Shown one piece after another: positions 57,361 through 64,000 of a stretch of 64,000 nt of DNA (the first letter of the stretch is position 1; every line of letters begins with the position of its first letter). The stretch lies in assembly GCA_039193195.1 (NCBI GenBank), contig JBCCWS010000016.1:1-64000 (forward strand), written 5' to 3'. This stretch comes from Pseudomonadota bacterium. GTDB taxonomy: Bacteria > Pseudomonadota > Gammaproteobacteria > Steroidobacterales > JBCBZW01. Both the position numbers and the translations under genes were made by a program. The notes beneath the pieces were generated by a model. The model was not told the DNA's origin. It made no database searches and saw only the letters and a list, made by a program, of their open reading frames with translations.

Positions 57361-57959
57361 TCGAACGCTGCCCTTCCTCCAGCGAACGTCTCCCACCTCA
57401 AGTGGGAGTATCCGGCCCCCGAGCGCACTTTCCCTTAATAGAAGAGGCTGGCAGACCGTCACCGCGGCCACGGTGCCGGCCAATTCGCGACAAGCGACCA
57501 GGGTTGCCCGCCGACCAGGCGAGTGCCCCGGAAACCTAACGACCCTCGCGAACACAGGCCTGCGCCTCCCGCACCCGGCGGCGGCCTGCCGCATGCGCAT
57601 ACCGTAGGTAAACGAACCGCGACCGAGCACGTTACGCAAAGACGGAATCAACAAACGGGTCGGACGACACGGAATGTTAAGTGAACTGGTCCACAGATCT
57701 TATGCAATGAGGCGCAAAGTCGCCGAGATACGCCCCAACCTTCTGATTTTCCGCGATTCACCTCTAGGCAACCCCCGTTCGAGGAGTTACCCTGTGCACC
57801 TTCCGGTGGGGGGTGCTATGCAGCAAGTCACTACGTCGGTGTCGGCACCGCGGCTGCGAACCTCCCCGGCGAGCCGGTCTGACTCCCTGGGCGCAGCCCA
57901 CCGCTCTGCCAGCTGCACACTGGCACAGCCCCGAATTTTGTTTGGATTGGAAATCTAAG
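57361..57959. other. gap before the polysaccharide genes
   Basis: No gene is supported in these 600 bases. Short frames here lack coding character and ribosome-binding sites. The region should contain the promoter for the dehydratase gene at 57960, but no pair of boxes was identified with confidence. Confidence 0.4.
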
Positions 57960-59957
57960 ATGCTGGACGATCGGCTCCTCGCGACGGCCACAACCAAGGC
58001 ACGTCGCCTGGCCCTAGGCATGCCGCGCTCCCTGAAGCGCACGCTATTAGGGCTGGTGGACATGTGCCTTGTGACCGCAGCCTTTCTGGCCGCCTGGTGG
58101 ATCGTCTACCGCGACACCGAGAACGCGGCGCTGCCCTGGGCCCTGCTCGTAGCCGTCGCCGGTACGACGCTGGTGTTCTGGGTACAGGGGCTGTATCGCT
58201 CGATAACCCGATTCGTTGACGCACGTCTCGCCGTTCGCATTTTGCGCTCACTCTTATATGTGGGCATCGCCGGAGCGCTGCTGGCGAGCGTCCTCGGCAT
58301 CGGCAAGCCGATCGAAGCCGCCGCTCTGGTCGCCGTCTTCACTGCCTTTACCGCCATCAGCTCCAGCGCGGTCCGGCTGGTTGTTCGCAGCTTCCTACTA
58401 CGCCCCCGCAGAGGCAGCGAACGCGTCTTGATTTACGGTGCTGGGCAGGCGGGAATCGCCCTCGGTACCAACTTGATGCGCCAGCGGTCCTTCTTCCCCG
58501 TGGGCTTCGTCGACGATGACCCGCGACTGCAAGGCAGCTTTATCAGCGGACTGCCCGTCGTGGCGCGCAACGACATCCTGCGCGTCATCCACCGTGAGGG
58601 CGTGCGACGCATTCTCCTCGCACTCCCCACAGCCACCCGCGACCGACGCCGAGAGATCCTAGGCTTCCTCGAAGATCTCCCCGTGCGCATCCAAACCATG
58701 CCAAACATCCACGACCTGATCTCGGGTCGCTCCCACCTGGCGGAGCTTCGCGACGTGTCGGTCGGTGACATCCTAGGCCGCGACCCTGTGGAGGCTGACC
58801 GGGACATAATGCGAGCGCACGTCCGCGGCAAGACGATCCTGCTGACCGGTGCTGGCGGCTCGATCGGCTCGGAGCTAGGGCGCCAGCTAGTCGTGCACGA
58901 GCCGAAGCGGATCCTTTTGTTCGAACAATCCGAACTGGCCCTGTACAACGCCGAACGCAGCCTGCGGAAGTTGGCAGACGGGATAGGTGCACAGACGGAA
59001 CTCGTTCCGCTCCTCGGTAGCGTGCAGGACGTTCAACGCGTCGACTCGGCGCTGACCACCTACACGGTTGACACGGTTTACCACGCCGCTGCTTACAAGC
59101 ATGTCCCGATCGTGGAGCGCAACATCTCAGAGGGGATCCGAAACAACGCACTCGGCACTCGCGTGGTCGCCGAAGCAGCACGCCGTCACGGCGTCGGCGT
59201 TTTCGTGCTCGTCTCGACAGATAAGGCGGTCGCGCCAACCAGCGTCATGGGCGCCACCAAGCGCTTCGCCGAACTCATCCTGCAGGGCATGCAGAAGCTC
59301 GAGGGCAAGACGAAGTTCTGCATTGTGCGTTTCGGCAACGTGCTGGAGTCCTCTGGGTCCGTCGTTCCCCTATTCCGCGAACAAATCCGATCCGGTGGAC
59401 CGGTGACCGTTACACACCCCGAGGTAACTCGGTATTTCATGACCATCCCTGAGGCCTCGCAGCTGATCATTCAAGCCGGAGCTATGGGGCGTGGCGGCGA
59501 CGTGTTCGTACTGGAGATGGGACGCCCCGTCCGTATCGCTGACCTAGCGACGCGCATGATCCGTCTCATGGGGCGCACGGTGAGGGATTCCAACAACCCA
59601 GAGGGTGAAGTCGAGATCCAGTACACGGGCCTACGCCCTGGCGAGAAGCTACACGAGGAGCTGCTCATCGGTACCGCCGTCGAACATACGGATCACCCGG
59701 AGATTATGCGAGCGATGGAACGGTCCTTGAGCTGGGAGCGGATCAGTGCGGTCATTGAAAAAATGCAAGAAGCGCTAAACGCCGAGACCCTTGACGAGGT
59801 TCAGAGCCTGCTCGCCTCGGTCGTCGACGGCTACGCGCCCGAAAAACTCGACGACTACCTCATGGGCACCGCTCACGCCTCGAAGCCCGACGGCGCCTCG
59901 ATCACCTACATGTCCGGAAGCTCGCAGCTACGGGTGGTAAACGCCCCGCCTGAATGA
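57960..59957 (+). CDS. PglF/CapD/WbpM-type UDP-sugar 4,6-dehydratase
   Basis: A 665-residue inner-membrane nucleotide-sugar dehydratase. Residues 30-145 contain four membrane helices, then a first Rossmann-like domain (RVLIYGAGQAGIALGTNLMRQ). The catalytic SDR domain follows, with NAD-binding LTGAGGSIGSELGRQL (about 295-310), NVLE-type FGNVLESSGSVVP and the variant catalytic segment VSTDKAVAPTSVMGATKRFAEL, where M-x3-K replaces Y-x3-K as in PglF. GLRPGEKLHEELL is near the end. It converts UDP-GlcNAc-type sugars to 4-keto-6-deoxy products. Next gene overlaps by 4 bases. Confidence 0.92.
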   Translation: MLDDRLLATATTKARRLALGMPRSLKRTLLGLVDMCLVTAAFLAAWWIVYRDTENAALPWALLVAVAGTTLVFWVQGLYRSITRFVDARLAVRILRSLLYVGIAGALLASVLGIGKPIEAAALVAVFTAFTAISSSAVRLVVRSFLLRPRRGSERVLIYGAGQAGIALGTNLMRQRSFFPVGFVDDDPRLQGSFISGLPVVARNDILRVIHREGVRRILLALPTATRDRRREILGFLEDLPVRIQTMPNIHDLISGRSHLAELRDVSVGDILGRDPVEADRDIMRAHVRGKTILLTGAGGSIGSELGRQLVVHEPKRILLFEQSELALYNAERSLRKLADGIGAQTELVPLLGSVQDVQRVDSALTTYTVDTVYHAAAYKHVPIVERNISEGIRNNALGTRVVAEAARRHGVGVFVLVSTDKAVAPTSVMGATKRFAELILQGMQKLEGKTKFCIVRFGNVLESSGSVVPLFREQIRSGGPVTVTHPEVTRYFMTIPEASQLIIQAGAMGRGGDVFVLEMGRPVRIADLATRMIRLMGRTVRDSNNPEGEVEIQYTGLRPGEKLHEELLIGTAVEHTDHPEIMRAMERSLSWERISAVIEKMQEALNAETLDEVQSLLASVVDGYAPEKLDDYLMGTAHASKPDGASITYMSGSSQLRVVNAPPE

Positions 59958-61504
59958 TCAAGCGGTTAGCTTCCTACGCCGATATCACCCGATACCCACG
60001 CCGGCGCGTGGGGCTCATCTCGGCAGTCTACGCAGCTTTTCTCCTGGCGCAGTCAGTGCTCCTTGGCGCCACGGCGGGTCCCCTTATAGCAGCCGGCGAT
60101 CTCACCCTACGCCACGATATCGAGCTGTTAGCCGACGCAGGTGTCATCACAGGCCCGATCAGCACCTGGCCTCTGGCCTGGGGCCCGATTCTTCAGGACG
60201 TCCGCTCCGCGAACACCTCCGGCTTGACCTTGAGCGCACTCCACGCGCTCGGTCGGGTGCGCGAACGCGCTCAGTGGGAGACTCGAAGCAACGAACTTCT
60301 GCTGTCCGCAAGGACCGCAGTCGCGGTCAACCCTACGCGAATCCGATCCTTCCAATACACCCCTCGCGGTGAAGGCGAGGTATCCCTGGCAGCGGCCGCC
60401 ACTTTCTCCTGGGCAGCACTCGACTTGAACCTCCAGTACGTGGGAGGCGACGGCGACAGCCAACGCGTTCGCTTCGATGACAGCTACGCAGCATTGGTGC
60501 TAGGAAACTGGTCGCTAGGCCTGAGCACGCAACAGCGGTGGTGGGGGCCGGCCTGGGACGGCAGCCTTATCCTATCGAACAGCGCTCGCCCCTTTCCTGC
60601 GATCACGATCGATAGGGTGTTTACGGACCCGTTCGATGTTCGCTGGCTGCGCTGGATCGGCCCCTGGGATCTGTCCGTGATGTTCGGACAACTAGAGTCA
60701 GACCGGGATGTCTCGAATCCGTTGTTCTTTGCCGCTCGCGCCACCTTTCGACCTCACCGAACCCTCGAGATCGGTATCTCCCGATCGGCGATGTGGTGCG
60801 GTGATGGCCGCCCTTGCAGCGCCGGCACCTTCGTCGATCTTCTGCTTGGACAGGACAACGTCGGCGATGAGGGCATCAATGAGGACAACGAACCCGGCAA
60901 TCAGCTCGGTGGATTCGACGTGCGCTGGACGCCACCCGTACTAGGTCGATCCGTTTCCCTGTACGGGCAGTTCATCGGCGAGGACGAAGCCGGTGGTCTG
61001 CCGAGTCAGTACCTCGGTCAGGTCGGCGCGGAGTGGTCCGGCACTGTGGCTGAACGCTGGTCCACACGTTTGTTCGGCGAGTACAGTCGCACCAGCTGCG
61101 ACTTCTTCGGGGCGAGTGACTTCTTTGCCAACGGCGGCTTCAACTGTGCCTATAACTCAGGCGTGTTCCCAACCGGCTATCGCTTCCGCGGGCGATCCAT
61201 TGGCCATGGTGCCGACAACGATGCCGATCTGATCACGGTCGGCGCGATCCTGGTCAATAAGGAACAGACACGTTGGCAGGCACACGTGCGCAGCGGCCAG
61301 CTCAACGCCAACGGCCCGCCGGATTCCCGAAATACACTGACCCCTACCCCCCAAGACCTACTGAGCGTAGATGTTTCCCACAGCCGCAGGTTTCGCTACG
61401 GTACCTTCGAGATCGGCGCCGGTATCGACTTTATCGACGATGAAGTAAGCGGTGAGACGACGCAAGAAGGGCGATTTTTCCTGCACTTCAGGACGGGATT
61501 CTAA
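59954..61504 (+). CDS. Wzi-family capsule-assembly outer-membrane protein
   Basis: A 516-residue outer-membrane barrel of the Wzi type, thought to hold exported polysaccharide on the cell surface. The N-terminal signal (VGLISAVYAAFLLAQSVLLGATAG) is followed by the Wzi start LRHDIELLADAGVITGPISTWPLAW. Key segments are LGLSTQQRWWGPAWDGSLILSNSARPFP, PFGR-like ITIDRVFTDPFD, and FDVRWTPPVLGRSVSLYGQFIGEDEAGGLPSQ. The C-terminus ends in Phe. The ATG at 59954 overlaps the dehydratase stop (ATGA), linking sugar synthesis and surface export. Confidence 0.9.
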   Translation: MIKRLASYADITRYPRRRVGLISAVYAAFLLAQSVLLGATAGPLIAAGDLTLRHDIELLADAGVITGPISTWPLAWGPILQDVRSANTSGLTLSALHALGRVRERAQWETRSNELLLSARTAVAVNPTRIRSFQYTPRGEGEVSLAAAATFSWAALDLNLQYVGGDGDSQRVRFDDSYAALVLGNWSLGLSTQQRWWGPAWDGSLILSNSARPFPAITIDRVFTDPFDVRWLRWIGPWDLSVMFGQLESDRDVSNPLFFAARATFRPHRTLEIGISRSAMWCGDGRPCSAGTFVDLLLGQDNVGDEGINEDNEPGNQLGGFDVRWTPPVLGRSVSLYGQFIGEDEAGGLPSQYLGQVGAEWSGTVAERWSTRLFGEYSRTSCDFFGASDFFANGGFNCAYNSGVFPTGYRFRGRSIGHGADNDADLITVGAILVNKEQTRWQAHVRSGQLNANGPPDSRNTLTPTPQDLLSVDVSHSRRFRYGTFEIGAGIDFIDDEVSGETTQEGRFFLHFRTGF

Positions 61505-61614
61505 GCGCGAGCGCCATCCTCGTGCGCAAAACAAGAATCGAATAGACTCTCCCGGAGGGCGGCACCTCGCTCGCCTTCCGCGCCAGCCGCTACGAGATAA
61601 TCCACGGTGAGGTC

Positions 61615-62829
61615 ATGCTGGATACCGCGCTAGCGCCATGGCCCTCATATACCGAGGAAGAAATCGACGCCGTTCGCCGCGTGCTGGCTTCTAACCGCGT
61701 TAACTACTGGACCGGCGAGGAGACCAGGCGCTTCGAGGAAGAGTTTGCCACCGCGATCGGCAGCGATCAGGCGATTGCCGTCGCCAACGGCACGCTGGCA
61801 CTAGACTTGGCACTCAGAGGCTTAGGCGTCGGGCCCGGTGACGAGGTCATCGTACCCGCGCGCAGCTTTATCGCCTCGGCGTCCTGCGTGGTTGCGGCGG
61901 GTGCTGACCCCGTGTTCGCCGATGTGGATCCGGACTCAGGAAACCTGTCGACTGGCACCATCCAGGCGGTGATCACACCACAGACCAAAGCGATCATCGC
62001 GGTGCATCTCGGCGGTTGGCCCTGCGAGATGGACGCCATCATGGCCCTCGCCCGCGAACGTGGACTTCTCGTGATCGAGGATTGCGCCCAGGCGCACGGC
62101 GCCAGACACAACGGCCGATCCGTCGGCACCATTGGCCACGTTGGGGCGTGGTCATTTTGTCAGGACAAGATCATCACGACCGGTGGTGAAGGCGGCATGG
62201 TGACCACGAACGATCCTGAACTGTGGTCTCGCATGTGGTCGTACAAGGAGCACGGCAAGAGCTGGCAGGCCGTGCACGAACGCAACCACCCGCCCGGCTA
62301 CCGCTGGCTGCACGAGTCCTTCGGCACCAACTGGCGAATGACGGAAATGCAGGCCGCGATCGGACGCATCCAGCTTCGCCGGTTACCGCTCTGGTCGGCG
62401 CGAAGGCGAGCCAACGCGCGCCAGCTGGACGCCACCTTCGAGCATTACGCTTACCCAGGTGGCCCGATCAAACCCCCCGTCCAACTGCGTTGCGATGCTT
62501 CAGCCACCGACGACAGCTGTTGCCTTCACGGTTACTACAAGTACTACGCCTACGTAAATCCTGATGGGCTAGGGGCTGGCTACGATCGGGACAAGATCAT
62601 CGCGGACATCGTCGATCAGGGAATTCCGTGTGATCAGGGAACGTGCGCGGAAGTCTACCGCGAGCGAGCCTTCGATAACACAGCCTGGCGACCCCGTGCT
62701 CGCCTCTGCAGCGCCCGCAAGTTGGGTGAAACGAGTCTGATGTTCTTAGTCCACCCAACGCTTAGCGATCAGGACATGCAGAGAACGTGTAAGGCGATAC
62801 GGCGCACGCTCACCAAGTGCATCACTTAG
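61615..62829 (+). CDS. DegT/DnrJ/EryC1-family sugar aminotransferase
   Basis: A 404-residue PLP-dependent aminotransferase acting on 4-keto or 3-keto nucleotide sugars. Family features are NYWTGEETRRFEEEFATAIG, the phosphate-binding VANGTLALDLALRGLGVGPGDEVIVPARSFIASA, the acid IEDCAQAHGA and the PLP lysine in AWSFCQDKIITTGGEGGMV. The NWRMTEMQAAIGRIQL segment also fits. It can act on the 4-keto sugar made by the PglF-type dehydratase two genes upstream, giving an amino sugar. The start ATG 61615 follows GGTGAGGTC. Confidence 0.92.
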   Translation: MLDTALAPWPSYTEEEIDAVRRVLASNRVNYWTGEETRRFEEEFATAIGSDQAIAVANGTLALDLALRGLGVGPGDEVIVPARSFIASASCVVAAGADPVFADVDPDSGNLSTGTIQAVITPQTKAIIAVHLGGWPCEMDAIMALARERGLLVIEDCAQAHGARHNGRSVGTIGHVGAWSFCQDKIITTGGEGGMVTTNDPELWSRMWSYKEHGKSWQAVHERNHPPGYRWLHESFGTNWRMTEMQAAIGRIQLRRLPLWSARRRANARQLDATFEHYAYPGGPIKPPVQLRCDASATDDSCCLHGYYKYYAYVNPDGLGAGYDRDKIIADIVDQGIPCDQGTCAEVYRERAFDNTAWRPRARLCSARKLGETSLMFLVHPTLSDQDMQRTCKAIRRTLTKCIT

Positions 62830-62961
62830 CTGACCTTCAGCCCGAGCCGATCCCATCGGGGAAACTACCTCCCCCTCGCACAACCGCGGTCGCCTCAGTA
62901 GTGGCGGCACCGTGTTGAGAGCTGTGCGACAATCATGCCGTCGTGAACTCAAGGGTGCCCC

Positions 62962-64000
62962 ATGCGCGAGTATCTGACTGGCTTCGGCAACGAGCACGCG
63001 AGCGAGGCGCTCGCCGGCACCCTGCCGCGGGGCCGCAATTCTCCCCAACGCGTTGCCTACGGGCTGTACGCCGAGAAGTTGAGCGGCACCGCATTTACCG
63101 CACCAAGGGCACGCAATGCGCGCACCTGGCTCTACCGCATCCGACCTTCCGTTGCGCACCTCGGCTTCAGGCCTTACGAGGGCGCGACCTCCTGGGAAAC
63201 GGCACCTCTGCACGGCGCAGCGCCCCCTGCAAACCCTTTGCGCTGGGATCCTCAGCCGCTTGCTGATGGCCCTGTCGACTTCGTCGACGGCATGTACACC
63301 ATCGCAGCGTGCGGAGACGCCCTCGCGCAGACGGGGGCGAGCATGCACGTCTACCGCGCCAACCAATCGATGACATCACGCTATTTCGCCAACGCCGACG
63401 GCGAGCTGCTCATCGTTCCCGAGCTAGGCCGGCTCACCCTTCACACCGAGTGTGGCGTGCTCTCGGTGGGGCCGCAGGAAATCGCCGTCATCCCGCGCGG
63501 CATGCGCTTCCGCGTCGCCCTGGAAGACCCTGTCGCGCGTGGCTATGTCTGTGAGAATCACGGCTCACTGTTTGAACTCCCAGAGCGCGGTCCCATCGGC
63601 TCGGATGGACTCGCGAACGAACGCGACTTCGAGTACCCCACGGCAGCCTATGAAGATCGTGAGGGCAAGTTCGAGCTCATCTGCCGACTCGCGGGCACGA
63701 TGCAGATCGCCCACCTGGAGCACTCACCGCTAGACGTGGTCGCCTGGCACGGAACGCTGGCGCCCTACCGATACGACCTTCGGCGCTTCAACGTGATCGG
63801 CTCAATCAGCTACGACCACCCCGACCCCTCGATCTTCACCGTACTTACGTCCCCCTCGGACACAGCGGGCACGGCCAACGTCGACTTCGTTGCCTTCGCG
63901 CCGCGCTGGTTGGTAATGACCGACACGTTCCGACCACCTTGGTACCATCGCAACGTCATGTCCGAGTTCATGGGGTTGATCACCGGCGAGTACGACGCGA
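62962..64000 (+). CDS. hmgA: homogentisate 1,2-dioxygenase (partial, runs off the window)
   Basis: The first 346 residues of homogentisate dioxygenase, a non-haem iron enzyme that opens homogentisate to maleylacetoacetate in tyrosine degradation. The start [26 protein letters not shown] is diagnostic. Then follow [71 protein letters not shown] and [25 protein letters not shown]. The last part has the iron-ligand region [16 protein letters not shown] (His and Glu). The ATG at 62962 matches known N-termini. About 90 further residues lie past the window. Confidence 0.97.
   Translation, partial: MREYLTGFGNEHASEALAGTLPRGRNSPQRVAYGLYAEKLSGTAFTAPRARNARTWLYRIRPSVAHLGFRPYEGATSWETAPLHGAAPPANPLRWDPQPLADGPVDFVDGMYTIAACGDALAQTGASMHVYRANQSMTSRYFANADGELLIVPELGRLTLHTECGVLSVGPQEIAVIPRGMRFRVALEDPVARGYVCENHGSLFELPERGPIGSDGLANERDFEYPTAAYEDREGKFELICRLAGTMQIAHLEHSPLDVVAWHGTLAPYRYDLRRFNVIGSISYDHPDPSIFTVLTSPSDTAGTANVDFVAFAPRWLVMTDTFRPPWYHRNVMSEFMGLITGEYDA

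Noticed and set aside
57674-57958. 94-codon frame ahead of the dehydratase gene
   Set aside because: No ribosome-binding site, no motif and poor codon pattern; it ends where the true gene begins.
57750-57960. Possible riboswitch or tRNA-like sequence (a GTTCGA occurs near 57777)
   Set aside because: No cloverleaf pairing, no CCA end and no known riboswitch core could be assembled by eye.

Overview
The window looks like chromosomal DNA from a GC-rich gammaproteobacterium. The evidence is the complete histidine-utilisation block using the HutF branch, a YbiI-type DksA/TraR zinc-finger protein, YghU- and Xi-type glutathione transferases, Bcr/CflA and RarD transporters, a Rep helicase, and an outer-membrane set (TonB-dependent receptor, Wzi, DUF3187-like). 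The species cannot be named from sequence alone. No rRNA, tRNA or CRISPR array was seen.

Layout. 0.1-0.3 kb: a 165-bp MITE whose ends match an IS630-type element near 31 kb. 0.3-3.5 kb: a CadC-like winged-helix/TPR regulator divergent from a PRMT7-like arginine methyltransferase. 3.5-10.3 kb: the hut locus, hutF-hutH leftward and hutI-hutC-hutU rightward around a HutC-type palindrome. 10.4-14.9 kb: ybiI homologue, a small FGE-like secreted protein, two glutathione transferases and a Bcr/CflA exporter. 14.9-25.6 kb: one leftward, translationally coupled operon, tldD-like (Tat signal), tldE-like, DUF4159, moxR, DUF58, BatA-like, DUF4175-like and a C-terminally anchored protein. 25.9-27.8 kb: a two-gene ABC exporter. 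27.8-28.9 kb: gene debris, including a fragment similar to the C-terminus of the WecG/TagA gene at 35.8 kb. 28.9-32.1 kb: a 658-residue secreted protein with a strong terminator, then a decayed IS630 copy and a long palindrome. 32.1-41.3 kb: secreted, envelope and hydrolase genes, including a pirin relic. 41.4-49.2 kb: rep, prpE-like acyl-CoA synthetase, a secreted lipase-like protein, two small membrane proteins and an XRE/MmyB regulator. 49.6-53.8 kb: an unusual redox operon. 54.3-62.8 kb: TonB-dependent receptor, then a surface-polysaccharide set (PglF/CapD-type dehydratase, Wzi, DegT aminotransferase). 62.96 kb to the end: hmgA, cut by the window edge.

The most interesting region is 49.6-53.8 kb. 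A Rieske ferredoxin domain is fused to a thiamine-diphosphate enzyme, followed by two tiny membrane proteins, a ferric-reductase-like haem-b membrane domain fused to a second Rieske domain, and a membrane-anchored protein with a Cys/His motif. All are overlapping or nearly so. This looks like a membrane electron-transfer chain coupled to 2-oxoacid chemistry, but no characterised system is recognised. The first gene carries a single-base frameshift exactly at the expected catalytic glutamate, so in this sequence it is either broken or mis-sequenced.
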